NCBI GenBank assembly: GCA_004556985.1
Contig: SFFC01000010.1
Coordinates: 1-42,337 of the forward strand
From: Clostridiales bacterium
GTDB taxonomy: Bacteria; Bacillota; Clostridia; Christensenellales; Aristaeellaceae
DNA length: 42,337 bases
Reading direction: 5' to 3'
The first letter of the stretch is position 1. Every line of letters begins with the position of its first letter. Made by a program: the position numbers and the translations under genes. Below, in pieces: positions 15,523-23,657 of the stretch. Under the pieces are notes generated by a model that ran no database searches, was not told the origin of the DNA, and saw only the letters and a program-made list of their open reading frames with translations.

Positions 15523-16491
15523 TTGGCGGTCATCAGGCAGATCACCACGGTGGCGAGCGTCGCCATGCCCATCGAGGAGAAATGGATCGTCCGCCGGTGC
15601 CGGTATATGCCCGCTGAGGGCGCATCCGGCCGGGTGTGCATCGCCACGGGCATCCACGGGGACGAAATGATGGGCCAGCTCATCGCCTTTGGCGTCGTCT
15701 CCCGCATCATGGAGCAGCAGGAGCACCTGCACGGCATCGTCGACGTCTACCCGATGCTCAACCCGCTGGGTCTGGATATCGGCGAGCGCCTCGTGCCCGC
15801 CAGCACGCGGCTGGACATGAACCGCGCCTTCCCCGGCACGCCCGACGGCACGCCGCTGGAGAGCGTCTGCTACCAGCTCGTGCAGGACATGCGCGGGGCC
15901 GATCTGGTGCTGGATATCCACGCCAGCACGCAGAACAAGAGCGAGCTCTACGAGGTTCGCTTAAACGCCGCCAGCGCGGCGCAGCTCGCGGAGCAGGCGC
16001 GCGCGCTCTGCCCCGAGGTCATCTGGATCTACCCGGAGAAGACGGCCTACAAGGCCTCGCTGACCGGCGCGCTATGCAGCCTGGGCACCCCCGCGATGAT
16101 CCTGGAGGCGGACGAGCGGCGCAGGAAGCCGCAGGAGATCGCCGGCCGCGTCGTCGAGGGCATCTTCTGCAAGCTGAGCGAGATGGGGCTGTGGACGGGC
16201 AGCGCCGTGGAGCCGCCCCGCGCCGGCGAGGAAATCCCCACCATCCGAACGAAGGAGGACGTTCTGCGCGTGACCTGCGAGCATCCGGGCGTCTATGTCC
16301 CGGAGGACTGCATCGGCGAGTGGGTGCAGGAGGGGCGCATCCTCGGGCGGATCATCGACGCGCTGGAGGGCGTGGTGCGCGAGGAGATCAAGGCGCCCTG
16401 CGCCGGGCTCGTCTTCAGCCAGCGCAGCTACTCCGCTGTCTATCCCGGCACGCTGATCGCGCGCCTGCTCAGGCGGCGGGAAGAGGCCTGA
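15523..16491 (+). CDS. Succinylglutamate desuccinylase/aspartoacylase-family enzyme
   Basis: A 322-residue zinc-dependent deacylase or carboxypeptidase-like protein (M14-related). Zinc and catalytic residues are all present: GIHGDE (H45, E48), DMNRAFPG (N100, R101), VLDIHAS (H133) and AMILEADE (E195). The C-terminal part (about 245-315) resembles the small beta domain of this family (APCAGLVF). The start is read as TTG 15523, supported by GAAGGTGAGG upstream; an ATG exists 14 codons later. The family removes N-acyl groups from amino acids or shortens peptides; the substrate is unknown. It is followed by a catalytically impaired paralog and two exporters. Confidence 0.83.
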   Translation: MAVIRQITTVASVAMPIEEKWIVRRCRYMPAEGASGRVCIATGIHGDEMMGQLIAFGVVSRIMEQQEHLHGIVDVYPMLNPLGLDIGERLVPASTRLDMNRAFPGTPDGTPLESVCYQLVQDMRGADLVLDIHASTQNKSELYEVRLNAASAAQLAEQARALCPEVIWIYPEKTAYKASLTGALCSLGTPAMILEADERRRKPQEIAGRVVEGIFCKLSEMGLWTGSAVEPPRAGEEIPTIRTKEDVLRVTCEHPGVYVPEDCIGEWVQEGRILGRIIDALEGVVREEIKAPCAGLVFSQRSYSAVYPGTLIARLLRRREEA

Positions 16492-16506
16492 GCGCCAAAA
16501 ACCGAA

Positions 16507-16527
16507 GGAGGGCGGTAAGCGCCCTCC
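16507..16527 (+). repeat. 8-bp hairpin just before the ribosome site of the paralog
   Basis: GGAGGGCG (16507-16514) pairs with CGCCCTCC (16520-16527), loop GTAAG, directly upstream of the GGGAGGAAGGG ribosome site. It could shape relative expression of the two paralogs. Confidence 0.5.
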
Positions 16528-16540
16528 GGGAGGAAGGGCT

Positions 16541-17476
16541 ATGAAGAAAGACATTCTGTTTACCGTGCCGTCCTATTTCCGCGACGACATGGATATTCTG
16601 GGCTATCGCTTCGGCAAGGGCGAGAAGAGCTGCGTCGTGCTGGGCGCGCTGCGCGGCGACGAGGTGCAGCAGCTCTACGTCTGCGCGCGGCTGGTCGCGT
16701 TTCTGCGCGAGGTCGAGCGCGACGGCGGCATCATGCCGGGCAAGAGCGTCATGGTCGTGCCCACGGCCATCGGCTTTTCGATGAACGCCGGCACCCGCCT
16801 CTGGGCGCCGGAGAACATGGACATCAACCGCCGCTTTCCGGGCGACGCAAACGGCTCGACGACCGAGCGCATCGCGGGCGCGCTCTTTGAGCGACTGAAG
16901 GCGTATCACTACGGCGTGCAGCTGACGAGCTTCTACCAGCCGGGCTCCTTCATCCCGCATGTGCGTGTGATGGATACCGGGCGGCAGAACCCGGAGCTGG
17001 GCTGCGAGTTCGGCCTGCCCTACGTCTACGTGCGCACGCCGCGCAGCTACGACCAGACGACGCTCAATTACGTCTGGCAGCTCTCCGGCACGCAGGCGTA
17101 TTCCCTCTACGCCGGCAAGACGCGCGAGATCGACGAAAACGCCGCCGACCAGACGCTGCGCGCGATCATCCGCTTCCTCAACGGGCGCGGCATCATCCGC
17201 AGCGAGACGACCCCCGGCCATACCGCATCGATCATCACCAACGACGACATCGTGACGGTCTCCGCCTCGAGCGCGGGCCTCATGCGCCGCGTCAAGTTCG
17301 CGGGCGCGCATGTGCGCCGGGGCGAGCAGCTCGCCTTCCTGATGAATCCCTGCGACGGCGCGGTGCGCGAGGTGCTCAAAACGCCCGTGACGGGCATGCT
17401 CTTCTTCGTACAGGACGGGCCGTTCATCTCCGAGCACAGCCCGGTCTTCCAGGTGCTCGTCAGCCAGAAGGGCTGA
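16541..17476 (+). CDS. Desuccinylase/aspartoacylase-family paralog lacking catalytic residues
   Basis: A 311-residue homolog of the preceding protein, alignable along its length: LGALRGDEVQQ, MDINRRFPGDANG, VQLTSFYQ, GTQAYSLYAG. At the zinc and catalytic positions it has R38 in place of H45, keeps E41, has S130 in place of H133 and Y190 in place of the catalytic glutamate E195; the substrate-binding NR pair (N96, R97) is kept. It is therefore probably not a zinc hydrolase and may be a binding or regulatory partner of its neighbour. A strong ribosome site (GGGAGGAAGGG) precedes the ATG. The MATE gene follows after 37 bp. Confidence 0.8.
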   Translation: MKKDILFTVPSYFRDDMDILGYRFGKGEKSCVVLGALRGDEVQQLYVCARLVAFLREVERDGGIMPGKSVMVVPTAIGFSMNAGTRLWAPENMDINRRFPGDANGSTTERIAGALFERLKAYHYGVQLTSFYQPGSFIPHVRVMDTGRQNPELGCEFGLPYVYVRTPRSYDQTTLNYVWQLSGTQAYSLYAGKTREIDENAADQTLRAIIRFLNGRGIIRSETTPGHTASIITNDDIVTVSASSAGLMRRVKFAGAHVRRGEQLAFLMNPCDGAVREVLKTPVTGMLFFVQDGPFISEHSPVFQVLVSQKG

Positions 17477-17513
17477 GCGCCGCAAACCGCCAAAGGCGGC
17501 GGGGAAAGGAATT

Positions 17514-18872
17514 ATGATCCAGTCTTCTTTTACGCGCACGATGCTCTCCATCGCCGTGCCCGTGACGCTGCAGAACCTGCTGTTCTCCTCCTTCACGCTG
17601 ATCGACACGCTGATGATCGGCGCGCTGGGCGATACGCCGCTGGCGGCGGTGGGCATGGCGGGCAAGTGGACGTGGTTTTTTACCATCGTGCTCTTCGGCT
17701 TCGGGAGCGGCGCCTCCGTGTTCATCGCGCAGTATTTCGGCGCGGGCGACACGCGCGGCATCCATCGCACCTATGGGCTGCTGACGGGCGGCTCTCTTTT
17801 CGTATCCGCGGCGTTCATGGCCGCGGCGCTGGTCGCGCCGGAGCGGATCATCCGCCTGTTTTCAAGCGACCCGCAGGCCATCGCCCTGGGCGCTGTCTAT
17901 CTGCGCATCATCGCGCTGGGCTATCCCTTCCAGGCGCTCGCGCGCGCGGGCGGTACGCTGCTGCAGAGCACGCAGCGGGTCGTCATCCCGTTCGCCGGCG
18001 CGATCGCCTCGGTCGCGGTCAACGTCGTCTTCAATGCCCTGCTGATCTTCGGTCTGTGCGGCTTTCCGGCGCTGGGCGTTCGCGGCGCGGCGATCGCCTC
18101 CGTGATGGCGGCGGCGGTCAACGCGCTGGTGATCTACGGCGCGGGCTGGGCCCGGCGAACGATGCTGCGCGCGCCGCTTGCCTCGCTGCTGGACATCGAC
18201 GCGCCGTTTGTGCGCGAGTATGTGCGCGTGAGCGCGCCCGCGCTGCTCAACGAGACGGTCTGGTCGATGGGCAACCTGATGTACAGCGCCGTGTTCGGGC
18301 ACATGGGCACGGGCGCCTATGCCGCCATCACGGTCGTCAAATCCATCGAGGATTTGACGAGCGTCGCGTTCATGGGGCTGTGCTCCTCCTGCGCGGTGAT
18401 GATCGGCAACTTCATCGGCCGGGGTGAAACCGGCCGCGCGAGGGACTGCGCCCGGCGCCACCTGGCGCTGACCATCGGCTTCTCCGTGCTCATCGGCGGC
18501 GTCGTGCTGCTGCTGCGCGCGCCGCTGCTCTCCCTCTTCGGCGTCTCCAGCGCCGTGCGGCAGGATGCCGCCGCCGTGCTGATCATCTATGCGCTGGAGA
18601 TGACGCTGCGCAACATTCCGCTGATTCTGGTGGTCGGCATCTTCCGCGCGGGCGGGGATACCCGCTTCGGGCTGATCGTCGACTCGCTGTCTCTGTATCT
18701 GATCGGCCTGCCGGCAACCGGCGCGGCGGGCCTGCTGCTTCACTGGAGCGTCCCCACGACGTATCTGGTGATGTATCTCTCCGAGGACGTGCTCAAATGC
18801 ATCGTCTACGGGCTGCACATGCGCTCGGGCAGGTGGATCCGGCCGGTGACACAAGGAGGAAGCCATGAATAG
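17514..18872 (+). CDS. MATE-family efflux transporter
   Basis: A 452-residue membrane protein with twelve predicted helices arranged as two similar halves. Family signs are FTRTMLSIAVPVTLQNLLFS at the start, IDTLMIGALGDTPLAAVGMA in helix 1-2 and the second-half start ALLNETVWSMGNLMYSAVFG. MATE proteins export organic cations, drugs or natural products with Na+ or H+. The ATG has GGGGAAAGGAA upstream and the stop overlaps the ABC exporter start by 8 bp. Cargo is unknown; the adjacent deacylase-like pair suggests an acylated or peptide-like product. Confidence 0.92.
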   Translation: MIQSSFTRTMLSIAVPVTLQNLLFSSFTLIDTLMIGALGDTPLAAVGMAGKWTWFFTIVLFGFGSGASVFIAQYFGAGDTRGIHRTYGLLTGGSLFVSAAFMAAALVAPERIIRLFSSDPQAIALGAVYLRIIALGYPFQALARAGGTLLQSTQRVVIPFAGAIASVAVNVVFNALLIFGLCGFPALGVRGAAIASVMAAAVNALVIYGAGWARRTMLRAPLASLLDIDAPFVREYVRVSAPALLNETVWSMGNLMYSAVFGHMGTGAYAAITVVKSIEDLTSVAFMGLCSSCAVMIGNFIGRGETGRARDCARRHLALTIGFSVLIGGVVLLLRAPLLSLFGVSSAVRQDAAAVLIIYALEMTLRNIPLILVVGIFRAGGDTRFGLIVDSLSLYLIGLPATGAAGLLLHWSVPTTYLVMYLSEDVLKCIVYGLHMRSGRWIRPVTQGGSHE

Positions 18873-20649
18873 CAATCCGTCCCCCCGCGCGGCCTTTGAG
18901 GAAAAGGCCGCGCCCAAGCGCGGCGCGCTGCGCGAGTTCGCCGCGTTCTACAAGCCGCACCTGGGTCTGTTCACGCTGGATATGCTCTGCGCGTTGATCA
19001 TGGCCCTGGTCGACATCCTCTTCCCGGTCGTGACGCGCAGGGTGCTCTACGACTACATCCCCAACCAGATGATGCGCACGTTCGTGCTCGTCATGGCCGG
19101 CATGCTCGCGCTCTTCCTGGTGCGCACGGCGGCGCAGTGGATCGTCGCCTACCTGGGTCACATGATGGGCGTTCGCATCGAGGCGGACATGCGCTCGGCG
19201 ATCTTTGAGCACATGCAGAAGCTCGGCTTCAGCTTCTACGACAAAAACCGCACGGGCCTTCTGATGAGCCGCGTGACGACCGACCTGTTTGACATCACGG
19301 AGCTGGCGCACCACGGCCCGGAGGACCTGTTCATCTCCATCGTCACGCTCATCGGCTCGTTCATCGTCGTCTGGCGCATCCAGCGGACGCTCGCGCTCGT
19401 GCTGATGATCTCCGTGCCGCTGATCGTCGGGTTTGTCGCCTATCGCCGCGGGCAGATGATGGCGGCCAGCCGCGCCGTCAAGCAGCGCATCGCGGGGATC
19501 AACGCCGAGATCGAGAGCTCGATCTCCGGCATCCGCGTGGCCAAGGCCTTCTGCAACGAGCACGAGGAGATCGAGAAGTTCTCCCGCTGCACGAATGAAT
19601 ACGTCGTCTCGCGCAAGGGCTACTACAAGGTCATGGCGGGCTTCTTCTCCGGCACGGAGCTGATGATGAACCTGATGAGCCTGTCGGTCATCTGCGTGGG
19701 CAGCTATCTGATCATGAAAAACAGGATGGACATCGCGACGCTGGTGACCTTCAACATGTACGTCGCCAGCGTGCAAAGCCCCATCCGCAAGCTGACGCAG
19801 TTCACCGAGCAATTCACGCAGGGCATGGCGGGCTTCCAGCGCTTCCGCGCGATTATGCACGAGACGCCGGATATCGTCGACAGCCCCGACGCGCAGCCGC
19901 TTGACCACGTCGACGGCGACATCGCCTTCAACGACGTGACCTTCACCTACGACGAGAAGAAGGACGCCGTGCTCGAGCACGTCAACCTGCACATCCGCCC
20001 GGGCGAGATGCTCGCGCTCGTCGGCCCGAGCGGCGGCGGCAAGACGACGCTCTGCCAGCTGATTCCGCGCTTCTACGAGGCGACGGAGGGCACCATCACC
20101 CTTGACGGCAGGGACATCCGAAAGATCAGGCTGGCCGACCTGCGCGGCAGCATCGGCATCGTCCAGCAGGACGTCTTCCTCTTCGCGGGCTCGATCCTCG
20201 AGAACATCCGCTACGGCAGGCCCGGCGCGACGATGGAGGAGGTCATCGAGGCGGCCAAGCGCGCCGAAATCCACGAGGACATCATGAACATGCCCGAGGG
20301 CTACGACACGATCGTCGGCGAGCGCGGCATCCTGCTCTCCGGCGGGCAGAAGCAGCGCGTCTCCATCGCGCGCATCTTCCTCAAGAACCCGCGCGTGCTG
20401 ATCCTCGACGAGGCAACCAGCGCGCTGGATACCGCGACCGAGCGCAAGATTCAGGCCGCGTTTGACCGCCTGGCGAAGGGCCGCACGACGCTGGTCATCG
20501 CCCACAGGCTTTCGACCATCAAAAACGCCGATGAGATTGTCGTCATCGGCGAGCATGGCATCCTCGAGCGGGGCACGCACAGGGAGCTTGTCGAGCTGGG
20601 CGGCGTCTACGCGGAGCTTGCGGCGGGCGCGACGCTCGCGGGAGAATAA
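18865..20649 (+). CDS. ABC exporter with fused membrane and ATPase domains
   Basis: A 594-residue half-transporter: six-helix membrane domain (about 25-330, with GLLMSRVTTDLFDITELAHH coupling-region residues), then the ATPase with Walker A GPSGGGKTT, signature LSGGQKQR, Walker B VLILDEATSALD and switch LVIAHRLSTI. This MsbA/LmrA-like type exports lipids, drugs or peptides as a dimer. AAGGAGG precedes the ATG, and the 8-bp overlap with the MATE gene implies translational coupling, so both exporters are probably made together. It abuts the convergent ArsC-like gene with no gap. Confidence 0.92.
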   Translation: MNSNPSPRAAFEEKAAPKRGALREFAAFYKPHLGLFTLDMLCALIMALVDILFPVVTRRVLYDYIPNQMMRTFVLVMAGMLALFLVRTAAQWIVAYLGHMMGVRIEADMRSAIFEHMQKLGFSFYDKNRTGLLMSRVTTDLFDITELAHHGPEDLFISIVTLIGSFIVVWRIQRTLALVLMISVPLIVGFVAYRRGQMMAASRAVKQRIAGINAEIESSISGIRVAKAFCNEHEEIEKFSRCTNEYVVSRKGYYKVMAGFFSGTELMMNLMSLSVICVGSYLIMKNRMDIATLVTFNMYVASVQSPIRKLTQFTEQFTQGMAGFQRFRAIMHETPDIVDSPDAQPLDHVDGDIAFNDVTFTYDEKKDAVLEHVNLHIRPGEMLALVGPSGGGKTTLCQLIPRFYEATEGTITLDGRDIRKIRLADLRGSIGIVQQDVFLFAGSILENIRYGRPGATMEEVIEAAKRAEIHEDIMNMPEGYDTIVGERGILLSGGQKQRVSIARIFLKNPRVLILDEATSALDTATERKIQAAFDRLAKGRTTLVIAHRLSTIKNADEIVVIGEHGILERGTHRELVELGGVYAELAAGATLAGE

Positions 20650-21000
20650 TCAGAGCTTCCCCTCGGCCTTCCAGCGCTCCCAGACCTCCGGGCAAAAGCC
20701 TGCCGTCGCCAACCGCCCGTTTCGCACGAGGGGCAGGCGCAGCAGCTGCGGGCGCTCCACCAGCCCGGCGAGGATCGTCTCTCTGTCCTGCGTATAGGCG
20801 ATGACGCTCTCGCGGAAGGCCTTGCTCTCCCGGTCGCAAAGCGCATCGAGCCCGACGGCCGCCGCGACGCTCTCCAGCTCGCGGCGGCCGATGCCGTATT
20901 TGAGCACGTCCACGCGCTGATAGGCGATGCGCCGCTCCTTGAAGAAGCGCTCCGCCTTCTGGGTGTCAAAGCCCTTGCCGCAATAAATCTGCAATGCCAT
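20650..21000 (-). CDS. ArsC/Spx-family thioredoxin-fold protein without the usual cysteine
   Basis: A 116-residue protein. The order IYCGKGFDTQKAERFFKER, a middle helix region and RPQLLRLPLVRNGRLATAGF (containing the cis-proline LPLVRNG segment) is that of ArsC/Spx/YffB-like proteins. The position normally holding the catalytic cysteine (as in NCDT) is phenylalanine here (GFDT); the nearest cysteine is four residues earlier. It may therefore be a regulator or a differently operating reductase. ATG 21000 has GGAGG 9 nt upstream; the frame above it lacks a ribosome site. It is divergent from the dehydrogenase gene. Confidence 0.75.
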   Translation of the reverse strand: MALQIYCGKGFDTQKAERFFKERRIAYQRVDVLKYGIGRRELESVAAAVGLDALCDRESKAFRESVIAYTQDRETILAGLVERPQLLRLPLVRNGRLATAGFCPEVWERWKAEGKL

Positions 21001-21037
21001 ACCGGTCAACCTCCGAAAAAAAGAATGGGTTGGCCCT

Positions 21038-21066
21038 ATCATAACCGCGCCAGGGCGGTTCGTCAA
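21038..21066 (-). promoter_or_regulatory. Promoter of the ArsC/Spx-like gene
   Basis: On the minus strand TTGACG (plus 21061-21066), 17-bp spacer, TATGAT (plus 21038-21043). The spacer contains the inverted pair AACCGC/GCGGTT (21043-21060), a possible operator. The -35 box nearly touches the ribosome site of the divergent dehydrogenase gene. Confidence 0.7.
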
Positions 21067-21080
21067 CAAGGAGAGGGAAC

Positions 21081-21815
21081 ATGGCGAAAAAAGTCGCGCT
21101 CGTCACGGGCGCTTCCGGGGGCATCGGCTCGGCCTGCGCGCAGCTGCTCGCGCAGGAGGGCTACACCGTGCTGCTGCACGGGCACGAGGGCTTCGCGCGG
21201 GCGCAGGCGCTCGCGCAGCAGCTCTGCGCGCAGGGGCTTGACGCCCATGCCTGCCGCTGCGACCTGGCGGACAGCGCGGACTGCGCGCGCATGTGCGGCG
21301 AGATTCTCGCGCTGCATCACCGCGTGGACGCGCTCGTGCTCTGCGCCGGCGTGTCCTATACCGGGCTGCTGTGCGACATGACGGACGCACAGTGGCGCCG
21401 GGTCATGGAGGTCAACGTCTCCGGGGCGTTCTACCTCTGCCGCGCGCTGACGCCTGGCATGGTCTCCCGCCGAAGCGGCGCGATCGTCACGATCTCCAGC
21501 ATGTGGGGCCGCGCGGGCGCTTCCTGCGAGGCGGCCTATTCCGCGAGCAAGGCGGCGCTCATCGGCCTGACGCAGGCGCTGGCCAGGGAGCTGGGGCCCA
21601 GCGGCGTGCGCGCCAACTGCGTCGCCCCCGGCGTCATCGACACGCGCATGATGGACGAGCACAGCGAGGAGACGAAGGCCGCCCTCGCAGAGGAGACGCC
21701 GCTTGGCCGCCTGGGCACGCCGCAGGACGTCGCGCAGGCCGTCGCATTCCTGCTCTCGCCCCGCGCCGCCTTCATCACCGGCCAGACCCTCGGCGTGGAC
21801 GGGGGGTACCTGTGA
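21081..21815 (+). CDS. Short-chain dehydrogenase/reductase, FabG-like
   Basis: A 244-residue Rossmann-fold oxidoreductase. It has the NAD(P) motif TGASGGIG (9-16), CAGVS (NAG-type motif, about 88-92) and the catalytic S140, Y153 and K157 (YSASK), and ends in QTLGVDGGYL typical of FabG-like proteins. Substrate is not determined; 3-oxoacyl-ACP reduction is possible, but there are no fatty-acid synthesis genes beside it. AAGGAGAGGG precedes the ATG. It is the last gene before the DnaA-box region. Confidence 0.9.
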   Translation: MAKKVALVTGASGGIGSACAQLLAQEGYTVLLHGHEGFARAQALAQQLCAQGLDAHACRCDLADSADCARMCGEILALHHRVDALVLCAGVSYTGLLCDMTDAQWRRVMEVNVSGAFYLCRALTPGMVSRRSGAIVTISSMWGRAGASCEAAYSASKAALIGLTQALARELGPSGVRANCVAPGVIDTRMMDEHSEETKAALAEETPLGRLGTPQDVAQAVAFLLSPRAAFITGQTLGVDGGYL

Positions 21816-22301
21816 CATCTTCCGATATTTTCCGCTATGAGATGACACACCCGCTGCGCGCTGCCGCGCCGCCGCCCATCCCCCTCCCTGCGGCGGCAGA
21901 AATTTCCCTCCGTCAATATTTTACACAACTTTACGGAAAAATGACGGAAAATGACTGATCGCGTGAAAAAATTGTGGACAGAGTGCGCCGCGCCCCACAG
22001 GATATTGTGGATAAACCTGCGCCGCCCAGCAGGGAGCCTGTGGATAAATTGCATTTTCGTCTCAAAACGAATTCCCGAAAAACCCTTGAAAACAGGGCTT
22101 TTTTTTGATATCATAGGAGCGCTGCCTGAAAAGTTATCCACAAGTTATCCCTGTTATCCACATTCTGTGGATGCAGGCCCCGCCATCCACAGCTTTCCCA
22201 CAGGGATTTGTGGACAAGTTGTGGACAAACAAGGAGTACAGAAGAGCGACAAGAAACGCCGCCCCCGTGCGGCGCAGAGGATAAACGGAGGATCATCCGA
22301 C
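21816..22301 (+). other. Putative chromosomal origin (oriC) with DnaA-box cluster
   Basis: A 486-bp non-coding stretch just before dnaA. Exact DnaA boxes TTATCCACA or its complement lie at 22006-22014 (-), 22039-22047 (-), 22134-22142 (+) and 22154-22162 (+). One-mismatch boxes of the TTGTCCACA type are at 22209-22217 and 22220-22228 (-). Weaker copies lie at 21973, 22145, 22166, 22183 and 22194. The stretch 21900-21972 is A+T-rich and could be the unwinding element. The boxes fall into two groups flanking the dnaA promoter, so they also offer autoregulation. Identity as the active origin is likely but unproven (see the findings on gene orientation). Confidence 0.75.
22086..22114 (+). promoter_or_regulatory. 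dnaA promoter
   Basis: TTGAAA (22086-22091), 17-bp spacer containing T8, and TATCAT (22109-22114). DnaA boxes lie on both sides, with six of them in the expected leader, consistent with autorepression by DnaA. Confidence 0.7.
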
Positions 22302-23627
22302 ATGGATCATGTGGAAATCTGGGACAAGGCCAAGGCGCTGCTGCGCGAGGAGCTGGCGGACGTCTCCTATAAGACCTGGATCGACCAGCCGCTCAAGCCC
22401 GTCTACGTGGCGGACGACAAGCTGGCCTTGGAGGTCATCAGCGAGTTCACCGAGAAGACCGTCCGCGCGCGCTACATGCTCATGATCACCGAGGCGGTCA
22501 GCCAGGTCGTCGGGCATGAGATGACGATCGAGCTGATGAGCGTCGGCGACCGCATCGCCTGGCAGGAGCGCCAGAAGAAGGAGGAGCAGACTACCCTGCA
22601 GGGGGTCAACAGCTTCAACCCGAAATCGACGTTCGACACGTTCGTCGTCGGCTCCTCCAACCGCTTTGCGCATGCGGCCTCGCTGGCCGTCGCCGAGGCG
22701 CCGGGCGTGGCCTATAACCCGCTGTTCCTCTACGGCGGCGTCGGCCTGGGCAAGACGCACCTGATGCACGCCATCGGCCATTTCATCCAGGAGCATTTCC
22801 CGAACATGCGCCTGCTCTACCTGCCCAGCGAGATGTTCACCAACGAGCTCGTCTCCGCCATCAAGAACAACAAGAACGTCGAATTCCGCAGCCGCTTCCG
22901 CAATGTCGACGTGCTGATGCTCGACGACATCCAGTTCATCGCGGGCCGCGACTCGACGCAGGAGGAATTCTTCCACACCTTCAACGCCCTGCACAGCGCC
23001 GGCAAGCAGATCATCATCTCCTCCGATAAGCCGCCGCGGGAGATTGCGCGCCTGGAGGAGAGGCTGCGCTCGCGCTTTGAATGGGGCCTGGTTGCCGACA
23101 TCCAGAAGCCGGACTTCGACACCCGCGTCGCCATCCTGCGCAAGAAGGCCGACAACGAGGGCATCGAGATCAGCAACGACATGCTCGAATTGATCGCCGG
23201 GCGCATCGAGAGCAACATCCGCGAGCTCGAGGGCTCGCTCACGCGCGTCAACGCCTACGCGCGCCTCAACCACTGCGAGATCAGCGAGGAGGTCATCGCC
23301 CACGCGCTCAAGGACATCGCGGTCGTCCGCGATCCCAAGCGCATCACGCCCGACGTCATCATCGACTGCGTCGCGGAGTATTACGGGCTGAGCGTCGCGC
23401 AGGTCCGCGGCGATTCCCGCAAGAAGGAGATTGCGCAGGCGCGCCACATGGCCGTCTATCTGACGCGCGAGATGACCGGCCTGAGCCTGCCGCGCATTGG
23501 CGACGCCTTCGGCCGCGACCATTCGACGATCATCAACTCCTGCGACAAGATCACCAAGCAGCTCGCCAGCTCCGCGGAGGCGAAGGCGGCTGTGACCGAC
23601 CTCAAGAAGATCATCACGGAGAAATAA
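22302..23627 (+). CDS. dnaA: Chromosomal replication initiator protein DnaA
   Basis: A 441-residue AAA+ initiator. Domain I (about 1-85, with LREELADVSYKTWIDQPLKP), a short linker domain II, AAA+ domain III (NPKSTFDTFVVGSSNRFAHA, Walker A GGVGLGKTH at 145-153, Walker B LMLDDIQF with D208/D209) and the DNA-binding domain IV with the signature LSLPRIGDAFGRDHSTI (about 394-410). An in-frame ATG at 21951 lies within the DnaA boxes, so the start is ATG 22302 with ACGGAGGA upstream. The normal downstream partner dnaN is absent: the next gene is galM, 30 bp after the stop. Confidence 0.97.
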   Translation: MDHVEIWDKAKALLREELADVSYKTWIDQPLKPVYVADDKLALEVISEFTEKTVRARYMLMITEAVSQVVGHEMTIELMSVGDRIAWQERQKKEEQTTLQGVNSFNPKSTFDTFVVGSSNRFAHAASLAVAEAPGVAYNPLFLYGGVGLGKTHLMHAIGHFIQEHFPNMRLLYLPSEMFTNELVSAIKNNKNVEFRSRFRNVDVLMLDDIQFIAGRDSTQEEFFHTFNALHSAGKQIIISSDKPPREIARLEERLRSRFEWGLVADIQKPDFDTRVAILRKKADNEGIEISNDMLELIAGRIESNIRELEGSLTRVNAYARLNHCEISEEVIAHALKDIAVVRDPKRITPDVIIDCVAEYYGLSVAQVRGDSRKKEIAQARHMAVYLTREMTGLSLPRIGDAFGRDHSTIINSCDKITKQLASSAEAKAAVTDLKKIITEK

Positions 23628-23657
23628 AGCCCGCACATCGGAAGGAGAGAGACACGC

